Shown here piece after piece: positions 1 through 6,969 of a stretch of DNA of 47,880 bases. The stretch is taken from IMG/VR virus record IMGVR_UViG_3300030617_000020, positions 1-47,880 of that record; one strand, written 5' to 3'. Under the pieces are notes generated by a model. The model ran no database searches. It was given only the letters and a program-made list of their open reading frames with translations, and was not told the origin of the DNA. Each line of letters starts with the position of its first letter. Within the stretch, counting starts at the first letter, position 1. The position numbers were made by a program, and so were the translations under genes. Origin of the DNA: a virus.

Positions 1-182
1 GGGGCAGACCGAGTTGGCTGGCTCCGAAAACGGCGTCGAGTGCCAAGGCCGCATCGTTCACCGCTACATCAAGGAAGGCTATGAAAAGCTCCAAGAGGAA
101 ATCGCCCTCGTTCAACCCCGGCTCATTATTGCGCTGGGTAATACTGCTCTTTGGGCTCTTACTGGCCTCGTTTCTGTTTCTA
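1..182. repeat. Terminal direct repeat (contig overlap), left copy
   Basis: The first 182 bases are repeated at 47699-47880 with a single difference: A at 128 versus G at 47826, which changes an Ile to a Val codon in the polymerase gene. The repeat lies inside a coding gene and the reading frame continues across the join. That fits the overlap of a circular assembly (unit length about 47,698 bp) better than true packaging termini, which are rarely inside a core gene. Confidence 0.9.
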
Positions 183-1432
183 AGTGGCGTGGAAGCACTC
201 TTACTGTGCCTTCCCTTCCAGGGGTAACAATTGTTCCTACTCTGCACCCTGCCTCTGTCCTACGCCAGTGGTCTACACGCCCCATCGTCGTGCAAGACTT
301 GCGGAGGGCCGCACAAGCCGCAACTATCCCTCCTGTTAAGCCCGCATGGAGGTTTGCTATACGACCTTCATTGCAGCAGGTGCGAGAAACGATGGCGAAT
401 CTGGAAGCCACGCTTGATGCAGCTACCGCCCCCCTCGTCCTCTCGACCGACATAGAAACTCGCGCCCAGCACATCACTTGCTTGGGCATTGCCTGGAGCA
501 AGCTCGATGCCATTTGCATCCCATTCCTCTCTGTCGACCGTCCAGACGGCTATTGGTCACAGGACGATGAGGCTGAGATTGTCTACCTTCTCTATCGGGT
601 TCTCACGCACCGTAACGCATTGGTCATCGGACAAAACTTCATCTACGACACTCAGTATATTCTGCGGCATTGGGGATTCGTACCACGCTTTGGGCGTGAC
701 ACTATGGTCGCCTTCCACGTTTGCTTTCCGGGAATGCCGAAGTCCCTCGACCATATCGCGTCGATGACTAACGAGTGGTACGTGTATTGGAAGGATGATG
801 GCAAGGAATGGGACAAAGGAGCAGACCAAGATGAAGATCGTTATTGGACGTACAACTGTGAGGACTGCGTTCGGACTTATGAGGCCGATGAAGTTCTTCA
901 GACCGTTGTGGATAAGATGGGACTGCGTGGACCACACGACTTTCAGCAGAAGCTATTCTATCCAGTGCTGCGTACTATGGTTCGGGGTGTACGCATCGAT
1001 AAGGCACGACAGACTGCAATGCGAGCGAGGCTGAACCACCATGCGAAGGAATGTATCCAGGCTATCGAGCAGATGGTGGGGTGGCCGCTCAACCCTAAGT
1101 CGCCCAAGCAAATGCAGAAGTTCTTCTACGAAGAGCTTGGCTTACCGGTCCAGAAGAAACGCGGTTCTATCGGTCCATCGTGTGACGACGCAGCGCTTGA
1201 TACGTTCCGCGCAAAAGTTCCATACCTCCGACCGCTGGTTGATGCTATCAAAGAGTTTCGCTCTTGTGAAACCGTCGCAGCGAACGCGTTGAAGGCAGGA
1301 GCAATAGGCCATGATGGAAGAGTCCACTGCTCCTACAACATAACTGGAACAACTACGTTCCGTTTCTCGTCCTCTACGGACGCCTTTGGTAGCGGGTATA
1401 ACCTGCAAAACATTACTGCTGGAGATGAATGA
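1..1432 (+). CDS. DNA polymerase, N-terminal subunit (UDG-like + 3'-5' exonuclease + thumb), continued from 47469
   Basis: This is the main part of a 553-residue protein whose start is at 47469 on the other side of the circular join. Residues about 1-185 resemble a family 4/5 uracil-DNA glycosylase fold (SDAPDFDRKG near residue 17, LIVALGN, HPASVLR), but without the cysteines of the iron-sulfur enzymes and with SDAPD in place of the catalytic GEAPG, so glycosylase activity is doubtful. An intact proofreading exonuclease follows: DIE at about residue 227, QNFIYD, and YNCED. The protein stops just after NLQNI, the motif that precedes palm motif A in family A polymerases. The palm and fingers are encoded separately at 2229-2945. 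UDG-polymerase fusions are known in other phages; this split makes the two halves dependent on each other. The stop overlaps the next start. Confidence 0.9.
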   Translation, partial: GQTELAGSENGVECQGRIVHRYIKEGYEKLQEEIALVQPRLIIALGNTALWALTGLVSVSKWRGSTLTVPSLPGVTIVPTLHPASVLRQWSTRPIVVQDLRRAAQAATIPPVKPAWRFAIRPSLQQVRETMANLEATLDAATAPLVLSTDIETRAQHITCLGIAWSKLDAICIPFLSVDRPDGYWSQDDEAEIVYLLYRVLTHRNALVIGQNFIYDTQYILRHWGFVPRFGRDTMVAFHVCFPGMPKSLDHIASMTNEWYVYWKDDGKEWDKGADQDEDRYWTYNCEDCVRTYEADEVLQTVVDKMGLRGPHDFQQKLFYPVLRTMVRGVRIDKARQTAMRARLNHHAKECIQAIEQMVGWPLNPKSPKQMQKFFYEELGLPVQKKRGSIGPSCDDAALDTFRAKVPYLRPLVDAIKEFRSCETVAANALKAGAIGHDGRVHCSYNITGTTTFRFSSSTDAFGSGYNLQNITAGDE

Positions 1433-1824
1433 TGTCAGTACGTGACGGTGTCAACAAGTTTGTGTCGGTGTGCTTTAAGGCTTCCTACAATGCTGGATGG
1501 TGGACGGACTTGAAGACGGGCGAGAACCTCTGCGCCCCGGAGAACCTCAAGAAGTATCGCATCGTGCAGGAGAAGCTGTGCCTCATCCACTCGGAGGTTA
1601 GCGAGGGGCTCGAAGGTTATCGCAAGAACCTGATGGACGACAAGCTCCCGCACCGGACGATGCTGGAAGTGGAACTGGCTGATGCCATGATTCGCATTGG
1701 CGACTTGGCCGGTGCCCTCGACCTCGACTTAGGTGGCGCCATCGAAGAGAAGCTGGCCTTCAACGCAGTCCGCCCCGACCACAAGGTCGAGAACCGTGCT
1801 GCTGAAGGCGGCAAAGCTTTCTAA
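1432..1824 (+). CDS. MazG-like nucleotide pyrophosphohydrolase
   Basis: A 130-residue protein with the MazG-like helical metal-binding pattern: HSEVSEGLEGYRK (acidic E..E motif) and LEVELADAMIRIGDLAGAL (second acidic helix, E...D). Such enzymes hydrolyse NTPs or dNTPs to monophosphates and pyrophosphate and are common in phages. ATG at 1432 is preferred over 1429 because GGAG at 1421-1424 lies 7 nt upstream. The gene overlaps the stop of the polymerase N-terminal half and is the first of two genes separating the polymerase halves. Family assignment comes from the motif pattern; substrate unknown. Confidence 0.75.
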   Translation: MSVRDGVNKFVSVCFKASYNAGWWTDLKTGENLCAPENLKKYRIVQEKLCLIHSEVSEGLEGYRKNLMDDKLPHRTMLEVELADAMIRIGDLAGALDLDLGGAIEEKLAFNAVRPDHKVENRAAEGGKAF

Positions 1825-1834
1825 GGAGACCGCC

Positions 1835-2575
1835 ATGCCGAAAGCCTCAACCCGGACCTCGGCTGGCGCGTACTTCTCGCGCTGGCTGAAGAAGTTCCGA
1901 CTTGACTACAACTACACCGTATCGGGGCTCACCGATGTCACCGGCATAGCGGAGCGGTCCCTGCACGCCTACGAGGGCAATGAATTCGACCCCACCCTTA
2001 AGCACCTTATTGTGCTTAGCGTCTTCAGTGGGGTTTCGATTCCTGATATGGTAGGGGTCCGAATCACCGGCCTACCCCCCAAGATGGGAGGTGTGCGCTA
2101 CAACTACCGCACCGGGGACTGGACCGCCAAGTTCGTAAGCGGCACCAAGGGGGGCAACGCTTACCTGGGCCACTTCACCACTGAGCAGCAAGCCCTAGAC
2201 GCCATTCAAAAGCAACGGAGAATTCACAGTGGCAATCCCAAACTGCCGAGAGATGTTCATACCGGACAATGGACGGGAGATGTTCGACCTGGACTTGGAC
2301 TCAGCGGACCTGAGAATAGTGACGTGGGAGTCGAACTGCCGGGGGATGAAAGACCTGTTCGCGGCAGGAGTAAAGCCTTACGTAGCCGTCGCGCAGGAGT
2401 ATTACCACGACCCGTCGATCACGAAGTCCCACCCGGCCTACCAAGTCTTCAAGAAGCTGTGCCACGGGACCAACTACATGGGGAAGCCCCCTACGATAGC
2501 CGGACAGTGTGGCCTTTTGGTCAACGATGTGACACGGATTCAGAAGTGGTACTTCGAGAAGTTCCCGGAAATTAA
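1835..2575 (+). CDS. XRE-type HTH plus AP2-like DNA-binding protein
   Basis: ATG at 1835 follows AAGGAG with good spacing. Residues about 10-75 look like an XRE helix-turn-helix (YTVSGLTDVTGIAERS...EGNEFDPTLKHL). Residues about 88-135 look like an AP2 domain (GGVRYNYRTGDWTAKF, AYLGHFTTEQQALDAI), a domain that usually accompanies HNH homing endonucleases in phages. No HNH motif is visible. The frame stays open to 2575, overlapping the polymerase palm gene (2229-2945) by 347 nt in another frame, so residues beyond about 132 are probably overprinted and meaningless. It is likely a mobile-element-derived or regulatory gene sitting in the polymerase break. Domain calls are by eye. Confidence 0.6.
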   Translation: MPKASTRTSAGAYFSRWLKKFRLDYNYTVSGLTDVTGIAERSLHAYEGNEFDPTLKHLIVLSVFSGVSIPDMVGVRITGLPPKMGGVRYNYRTGDWTAKFVSGTKGGNAYLGHFTTEQQALDAIQKQRRIHSGNPKLPRDVHTGQWTGDVRPGLGLSGPENSDVGVELPGDERPVRGRSKALRSRRAGVLPRPVDHEVPPGLPSLQEAVPRDQLHGEAPYDSRTVWPFGQRCDTDSEVVLREVPGN

Positions 2576-2945
2576 GCAGTGGCAAGAGCGCCTCACTAAG
2601 AAAGCGGAGCGCACTGCCACGATGGAGAATGCTTTCGGCTATCGGCGCAGGTGGTTCGACCGGGTCGAGGGCAACATCATCAACGAAATGGTGGCATGGA
2701 TTCCCCAATCCACCGTAGCCATCATCATCAACCACGCCTACACAAACATCGATGCGAACCTACCTGATGTGGATATATTGCTTCAAGTACACGACTCTCT
2801 TACTGGGCAGTTTCCGCTGGAAGATCGTGAGAAGCATATCGCGGATATCACCCGCGAAAGTACCATTGTCGTTCCTTACCCTGATCCTCTTATCGTCCCT
2901 GTTGGCCTGAAGCTATCGACGGATAGTTGGGGGCGTTGCAAATGA
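2229..2945 (+). CDS. DNA polymerase family A, C-terminal subunit (palm and fingers)
   Basis: Residues 1-238 carry the polymerase active site: motif A FDLDLDSADLRIV, motif B FKKLCHGTNYMGKPPTIA, motif C LLQVHDSL. It begins A-I-P-N-C, so the family motif NLQNIP is divided exactly between this protein and the N-terminal half. A GTG start at 2229 is supported by CGGAG at 2216-2220, 8 nt upstream; the frame is closed by TAG at 2196, so it cannot be read from the preceding genes without a frameshift. A working enzyme presumably needs assembly with the 553-residue N-terminal half. The stop overlaps the next start (ATGA). Confidence 0.9.
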   Translation: MAIPNCREMFIPDNGREMFDLDLDSADLRIVTWESNCRGMKDLFAAGVKPYVAVAQEYYHDPSITKSHPAYQVFKKLCHGTNYMGKPPTIAGQCGLLVNDVTRIQKWYFEKFPEIKQWQERLTKKAERTATMENAFGYRRRWFDRVEGNIINEMVAWIPQSTVAIIINHAYTNIDANLPDVDILLQVHDSLTGQFPLEDREKHIADITRESTIVVPYPDPLIVPVGLKLSTDSWGRCK

Positions 2946-4129
2946 GAAAGCTAGATAACTGGCTCGACGAGTTCGTGCGCTACGGACAGGTCGGGGAAGC
3001 ACCGGATCACCTCCTCTTCTGGACGGGGGTGTCTACTATTGCAGGCGCATTGGGGAGGAAGGTATGGCTAGAGCAGGGATTGTTTCGTTGGTACGCAAAC
3101 TTCTACGTGGTCCTCGTTGCTCCCCCTGGGATCATCTCGAAGACAACGTGTGCTGGTATCGGTGTGAAGTTGCTGCGCCAAGTGGACGAGGTGTTCTTCG
3201 GGCCGAATGTCGTTACGTGGCAAGCATTGGTTTCGTCCTTCAAGAAAGCGAACTCAGTTACCGAGGAGGGTCATGGCGAGTCTATTGAGACCCATTCACT
3301 CAACATTTTTTCTGGGGAGTTTGGAAACCTGCTGACCCCGAACGACCGGGAGATGATGGACATGCTGGTGTCCCTATGGGACTGCGCATCGATCTACAAG
3401 GAGACGAAGAAGGATGGCGCTGAGTCGATTGAGAACACCTTTCTCAACCTGATTGCATGCACTACGCCCGGGTGGATTAGCGGCAACATCCCCCCGTACA
3501 TGATCGAGGGCGGGTTGGTGAGCCGTATCATCTGGGTCTATGGGGAAGAGAAGCGGAAGCTGGTTGCCTACCCCGGCTTAGCCTTCAACACGGCGGCAAG
3601 TGAGATGCGCAGGCAGGAGATTCGCCTCGTCGAGGACCTCCGTGCTATCTCCAAACTGAAGGGCGAGTTCGGCATGACGGAGGAGGCTATCGCTTGGGGC
3701 GAGGAGTGGTATCAGGCCCACTACTTCCTCCACAAGAAGGGCGCCGATGACGCACGCTTCGGGGGCTACCTCGCCCGGAAGCAAACCCATATCCACAAGC
3801 TGGCGATGATCCTATCCGCCGCCCGTGGCGATTCCATGCTCATCACCGTCGAGGACCTACAAAATGCTGAGACCCATATCACCGCGCTGGAAGCCAGCCT
3901 GCCGCAAATCTTCGACCGCATTGGGAAATCTGAGACATCATCGCAGACTGATCGACTACTCTCATTTATCGGGCAACATGCGCAAGGAGTGCCGATGGCT
4001 ACGGCTTATCAGCATGTACACAACTACTTCCCCAAGCTTGATGATTTCCAAGCGGTGGTCAAAGGGCTTAAAGCTGCGGGTATGGTGAAGCAGAGGGTTG
4101 AAGGAGGAACAATCCTCCTCCACCTTTAG
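2942..4129 (+). CDS. DUF3987-like helicase/primase-type ATPase
   Basis: A 395-residue protein starting at the ATG that overlaps the polymerase stop. It has a P-loop-like VLVAPPGIISKTT near residue 60 (Ser replacing the usual Gly before Lys), and an acidic segment NIFSGEFGNLL in the Walker B position. The C-terminal 80 residues look like a winged helix (TDRLLSFIGQHAQGVPMATA). Architecture and position after the polymerase fit the DUF3987 family of phage replication ATPases, which replace DnaB-type helicases in many genomes. The gene converges on the endolysin and overlaps it by 4 nt. Function is inferred from the family pattern, not proven. Confidence 0.6.
   Translation: MRKLDNWLDEFVRYGQVGEAPDHLLFWTGVSTIAGALGRKVWLEQGLFRWYANFYVVLVAPPGIISKTTCAGIGVKLLRQVDEVFFGPNVVTWQALVSSFKKANSVTEEGHGESIETHSLNIFSGEFGNLLTPNDREMMDMLVSLWDCASIYKETKKDGAESIENTFLNLIACTTPGWISGNIPPYMIEGGLVSRIIWVYGEEKRKLVAYPGLAFNTAASEMRRQEIRLVEDLRAISKLKGEFGMTEEAIAWGEEWYQAHYFLHKKGADDARFGGYLARKQTHIHKLAMILSAARGDSMLITVEDLQNAETHITALEASLPQIFDRIGKSETSSQTDRLLSFIGQHAQGVPMATAYQHVHNYFPKLDDFQAVVKGLKAAGMVKQRVEGGTILLHL
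4103..4118. terminator. Inverted repeat at the convergent gene junction
   Basis: GGAGGA and TCCTCC form a 6-bp stem with an ACAA loop, within the last codons of the plus-strand gene and just before the overlapping stops of two convergent genes (4126-4129). There is no U-tract on either strand, so it is at best a weak bidirectional terminator or mRNA 3'-end hairpin. No other terminator is visible at this junction. Confidence 0.25.
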
Positions 4130-4596
4130 AGAGCGGCGATGAAGAAGAGGCGGTTCGTCCACCCCTTCCCGTAATTCGCCCACACCCCTAGACCTTCGAG
4201 GTGCTGAAGATGCAACGTGAGATATTCGTGATAGCGGGTGGTATCGAAACTGCGCAACGCTGTGAGCGTTTGTGGCCCAAATACCCCATCGACCGGCACA
4301 CCTACAAGCTGCTGGAGCAACTTAACCGCCGCTGTCCCCCCACTCATGACACAGGCATTGAAGTACCAAAGGTCAAGGTGTGCTGGCATCTGCCCACATT
4401 GCCATTTCAGCCAGTAGTCTTGGTAGTAGATGGCCGACGCCTGAGCCTCGGTGAGGTTGGCGATATCGAGGTTCGGATAGGAAGCCTTCGAGATGCCGAA
4501 GTTGGTCTCACCTCCGGGGTCCGAGGGGTCATTCACATACCCCCCTTCCAGTTCGAGGATGAATGGTACACAGTAGTCAAAGTTGATATTGCACAT
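4126..4596 (-). CDS. Endolysin, glycoside hydrolase family 108
   Basis: A 156-residue muramidase-type endolysin. The GH108 signature is clear: ILELEGGYVNDPSDPGGETN near the N-terminus, with Glu17 (ELEGGY) the expected catalytic acid, followed by NFGIS. The C-terminal half has the peptidoglycan-binding pattern common to this family (VPVDGVFGPQTLTAL). There is no signal peptide, so release would depend on a holin, for which the gene immediately upstream is a candidate. It is the last gene of the late minus-strand block. Confidence 0.9.
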   Translation of the reverse strand: MCNINFDYCVPFILELEGGYVNDPSDPGGETNFGISKASYPNLDIANLTEAQASAIYYQDYWLKWQCGQMPAHLDLWYFNACVMSGGTAAVKLLQQLVGVPVDGVFGPQTLTALRSFDTTRYHEYLTLHLQHLEGLGVWANYGKGWTNRLFFIAAL

Positions 4597-4598
4597 GA

Positions 4599-4814
4599 CT
4601 AGCCCTTGTTGGTGATGGCGCGGTAGACCTCGATGGCCGCCGCTGCCGCCGCTACGATCCAGCCCCCGGCCTTGGCGAACAAGAGGGCGGTGCGCCCCAA
4701 GGAGACCACGTCAAGAACCCGATCCAACTTCTGGTCCAGGCTCTTGCACTCGGCCTCCACCTTCTGCTCTAGCGCAAAGACTCGCTGCTCTAGTTGCCGT
4801 AACTGTTCCATCAT
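4599..4814 (-). CDS. XhlA-like coiled-coil membrane protein, candidate holin
   Basis: A 71-residue protein: an N-terminal heptad-rich helix (LRQLEQRVFALEQKVEAE) followed by one membrane segment (about residues 47-65, rich in Ala) and a short basic tail. That order matches the haemolysin XhlA-type phage lysis proteins and some i-spanin-like proteins. It sits directly before the endolysin, separated by 2 nt. ATG at 4814 or 4811 are both possible after AAGGGG. Lysis function is inferred from topology and position. Confidence 0.55.
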   Translation of the reverse strand: MMEQLRQLEQRVFALEQKVEAECKSLDQKLDRVLDVVSLGRTALLFAKAGGWIVAAAAAAIEVYRAITNKG

Positions 4815-4820
4815 GGCCCC

Positions 4821-5300
4821 TTACGGTTGGAGGTATTCGATACGGAAGTTGGTGGAGATTCCGCTGGCGGCGACCGTGCAGGTCCCGGCTGGGCTGATGA
4901 AGGCGCGGACGGAGAGGGACTGTCCCGCTGTCAGCGCCGTCAATATATCCACCGAGACCGTGTTGATGTAGGCAACGCCCGCCGACTGGTTCTCTGATAG
5001 CTCTCCTATCGCGACAGCACCGCCCGCCGCTTGAATGATAACCTCCAAGACCGCAGGGGTAACCGCCGCTGTGGGGACATTACTCAGTAGCAACGTAGCC
5101 GACACCCGGTACAATCCACCCCACGGAGCGGTGTAGACTTCGGTGCCCGTGTTGTACGCGGAGAAGTTGTCGTACTCGACGGTATTAAACGCCACCGCAG
5201 TTTGAGTATTGGCCGAGATGGTTTGCGGCGTGCTGAGGCTAACCATTGTCAGGGGGCGATTCCCCGGCAACTCGGGTTGCCCTTGGAAGATGTGTCCCAT
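4821..5300 (-). CDS. C1q/TNF-like trimeric fibre-tip domain protein
   Basis: A 159-residue protein beginning at 5300, where its ATG shares an A with the upstream TAA. The segment TAVAFNTVEYDNFSAYNTG, then YTAPWGGLYRVSATLLLSN, matches the C1q/TNF jelly-roll pattern (AFNTVEFD...FTAPVAGLY) seen at the tips of phage fibres. Ala/Val-rich beta-strands continue to the C-terminus. It probably forms a trimeric receptor-binding or capsid-decorating head. It belongs to a run of small virion proteins before the lysis genes. Confidence 0.6.
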   Translation of the reverse strand: MGHIFQGQPELPGNRPLTMVSLSTPQTISANTQTAVAFNTVEYDNFSAYNTGTEVYTAPWGGLYRVSATLLLSNVPTAAVTPAVLEVIIQAAGGAVAIGELSENQSAGVAYINTVSVDILTALTAGQSLSVRAFISPAGTCTVAASGISTNFRIEYLQP

Positions 5301-5614
5301 TATTGCGACTCCAGCCCGCTGACCGTTAGGGACAGCCCGGTAGCAGAGGCGGCGGTTGTTATCGTATCCCCAGCATTCAACACCAGGGTCCCCGTCCACG
5401 TCATAGTTTGATTGGGTGGGATGGGGGTAAGGACGAAGATGGGCGACCCTACCGGAGCGCTGAGACTGAAGTTGACGGAGATGGTATTGGGATTCGCCAC
5501 CGTGATGCACTTCACCACATCCTGCCTGGAGGCAGGAACCGTGTACTGCACCGTTGAAGCCACAACAACCGACACGTTGACCTGCCGGATATATTGAACA
5601 ATCGTGAAGGCCAT
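5300..5614 (-). CDS. Small beta-rich virion protein
   Basis: A 104-residue protein with a strong AAGGAG ribosome site before the ATG at 5614. It is made of beta-strand-like segments rich in Val/Thr (NVSVVVASTVQYTVPA; TMTWTGTLVLNAGDTITT), resembling a single beta-sandwich attachment domain. It is adjacent to the C1q-like protein (stop and start share one base), so the two are translationally coupled and may form one appendage. No specific family recognised. Confidence 0.5.
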   Translation of the reverse strand: MAFTIVQYIRQVNVSVVVASTVQYTVPASRQDVVKCITVANPNTISVNFSLSAPVGSPIFVLTPIPPNQTMTWTGTLVLNAGDTITTAASATGLSLTVSGLESQ

Positions 5615-5623
5615 GCTGGCTCC

Positions 5624-6091
5624 TTAGAGAGGCACGAGAACAGAACAGATAAGCAACAGATCGTCCGGTGCAATCTTGCTGTCCGGTGTCGATGGCTTGT
5701 AGATGGCGCCCGAGTCAATCAACCCTGCTGTCACCAGTTGCGAACAGAACCAGTTCGAGGGATTGGACCAAGCGGCGCCGAAGAAGAAGGCGAGGATGGC
5801 GAGTTGATTGTACTCGCGCCCGACTTGCTTCATCAAGAACGCGTAGTACTCTTGCTCAACCGCATTACTCACCGGCAGGACCACACGGCGAGTCTGGTAG
5901 TCAAGCACGTAATCGGCGGGGCGAATCTGCACCCCTTTGGGAACACCCATCACAACGTCGCTGCGGGCGCCAAGCAATCTCCCATCCGGGAGGACAGTGT
6001 CGACGTGGCTGTAGAGGCCGTGGTCGAACCACCTTATCAATTGGGAACCGAAGTCCCCGTTCGAGGTGAATTGGAGAGTGATGGCGCCCAT
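5624..6091 (-). CDS. Permuted NlpC/P60-like (YiiX type) hydrolase
   Basis: A 155-residue protein with His29 in LYSHVDTVLPDG and Cys116 in NWFCSQLV, the His-before-Cys order of circularly permuted papain-like NlpC/P60 enzymes. Members act as amidases or peptidases on cell-wall peptides or lipids. It lies among tail/lysis genes and has no strong ribosome site of its own; TAA of the upstream gene is 4 nt before the ATG, so translation is probably coupled. It could be a virion-borne wall hydrolase used at entry or an accessory lysis enzyme. Confidence 0.7.
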   Translation of the reverse strand: MGAITLQFTSNGDFGSQLIRWFDHGLYSHVDTVLPDGRLLGARSDVVMGVPKGVQIRPADYVLDYQTRRVVLPVSNAVEQEYYAFLMKQVGREYNQLAILAFFFGAAWSNPSNWFCSQLVTAGLIDSGAIYKPSTPDSKIAPDDLLLICSVLVPL

Positions 6092-6095
6092 AGCT

Positions 6096-6428
6096 TTAGG
6101 TTGCGGAGCCGGTGATGGTTGCGGCGACTTGAGCCGGGGTGGCCGGGGTCGTCAGCTTGGCGCCGAGGTTCGTCCAGATGGCGGACACGAGGGCCGCAGC
6201 AGAGGTAACTGCCGTGCCTTCGAGGTTGGGCAGAGCCGCCGTCAAAGCAGCCACCGCAGCAGCACCCTTGATAGGCGCCGACAGCGGATTCAGCCACGCT
6301 TGCGGATTGGCTTCGATGTCAGCCAGGGTCGCCACGACGATGGGATTGATAGCCTGGAAGGCTTCGTTCCCAAACAGCGTTGCCAGTTGTTCAAACACGG
6401 TAGATGCAGTATCGGTAGATGTGGTCAT
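6096..6428 (-). CDS. Hypothetical Ala-rich helical protein in lysis/tail cluster
   Basis: A 110-residue protein, strongly Ala/Thr rich and probably helical, with GAGG 9 nt before the ATG at 6428. No catalytic motif, signal peptide or convincing membrane helix is seen, though AAAVAALTAALPNL is moderately hydrophobic. It lies between a membrane protein and the NlpC/P60-like gene. Family not recognised; a virion or lysis accessory role is possible from position only. Confidence 0.5.
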   Translation of the reverse strand: MTTSTDTASTVFEQLATLFGNEAFQAINPIVVATLADIEANPQAWLNPLSAPIKGAAAVAALTAALPNLEGTAVTSAAALVSAIWTNLGAKLTTPATPAQVAATITGSAT

Positions 6429-6435
6429 GATTTCC

Positions 6436-6654
6436 TCAATTGGAAGGAGGTGGGGGTAACACCTGTACAGTAGGCACAGGATCGGGGCTCTGCTTGCCGA
6501 CGAGGTGCACAGCTAACCCCACCAGCACGTACTTGATGAAGTCGATGAGGTCGCCCGATAAGGCTACATGCGCCACGTCGAGATAGACCCACACCCCGAA
6601 GAGGATAAGGCCGACCGCAAACTTCAGGTAAAGCAATTGAAGACTGTTGCTCAT
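6436..6654 (-). CDS. Two-helix membrane protein, candidate holin
   Basis: A 72-residue protein with two likely membrane segments: LYLKFAVGLILFGVWVYL (about 8-25) and FIKYVLVGLAVHLVG (about 39-53), and a Pro-rich tail ending PPPPSN. Two short helices and small size fit a class II holin-like topology, though sequence family is not recognised. AGGAG precedes the ATG. A TATAAT box lies about 30 bp upstream, suggesting that a lysis-end promoter starts here. With the coiled-coil protein at 4599-4814 there are two holin or antiholin candidates. Confidence 0.55.
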   Translation of the reverse strand: MSNSLQLLYLKFAVGLILFGVWVYLDVAHVALSGDLIDFIKYVLVGLAVHLVGKQSPDPVPTVQVLPPPPSN

Positions 6655-6681
6655 TTTACTCTCCTGTGCTAGGCACGCGGA

Positions 6682-6687
6682 ATTATA
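6682..6687 (-). promoter_or_regulatory. Candidate late promoter -10 box (TATAATTCCGC)
   Basis: On the minus strand TATAAT, directly after the stop of the fibre-like gene, is followed by TCCGC and 27 nt later by the start of the two-helix membrane protein. The same TATAATNCCGC sequence occurs at 18931-18936 and a CATAAT version at 29860-29865. No good -35 hexamer is visible at 16-18 bp. Confidence 0.35.
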
Positions 6688-6969
6688 TCACTGGGACAGG
6701 AATCCAGTGTAGATGCCCAGTTGGTGGGTGTAGGAGAGGGAGTCGGTCACCACGCCCGTTACCGTGAGGTTGCCGCCCACCGTCTCGCTGCCCGTCACGG
6801 CCAAGTTCCCCGTGACCGTAGTCGTGGGAGGAGGCCCTGCCGAGAAGGAGATGTTGGTGGTCGCCGCCTGTACCCCCGTGATAGCCTGCCACGCTTGGTA
6901 AATCCAGTCCGTGAAACTCCCCAGTCCCGTCAACTGCTGGGTCGGTGGTTGCTGCAACGGTTGTGCCAT
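6688..6969 (-). CDS. Short fibre-like virion protein
   Basis: A 93-residue protein starting at 6969, whose ATG overlaps the stop of the ATP-grasp gene. After a helical N-terminus (LGSFTDWIYQAWQAITG), the C-terminal half carries Gly-Asn/Thr repeats typical of phage fibre shafts (NLAVTGSETVGGNLTVTG), ending in a Tyr/His-rich tail. It is probably a short trimeric appendage or head fibre; too short for a receptor-binding tailspike by itself. Confidence 0.55.
   Translation of the reverse strand: MAQPLQQPPTQQLTGLGSFTDWIYQAWQAITGVQAATTNISFSAGPPPTTTVTGNLAVTGSETVGGNLTVTGVVTDSLSYTHQLGIYTGFLSQ

Noticed and set aside
1-182. True packaging terminal repeats like those of LUZ24-type phages
   Set aside because: The repeat is inside the polymerase coding sequence and keeps its frame across the join; real short terminal repeats are usually intergenic. 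Assembly overlap is simpler.
1415-2232. Group I or group II intron in the DNA polymerase gene
   Set aside because: The insertion is almost fully coding (MazG-like and XRE-AP2 genes), leaves no room for an intron core, lacks a U|...G or GTGYG...AY boundary that restores NLQNIP in frame, and the C-half has its own GTG and ribosome site.
4201-4602. 133-residue reading frame on the plus strand opposite the endolysin
   Set aside because: It is the antisense of a clear GH108 gene and shows no ribosome site or protein pattern.
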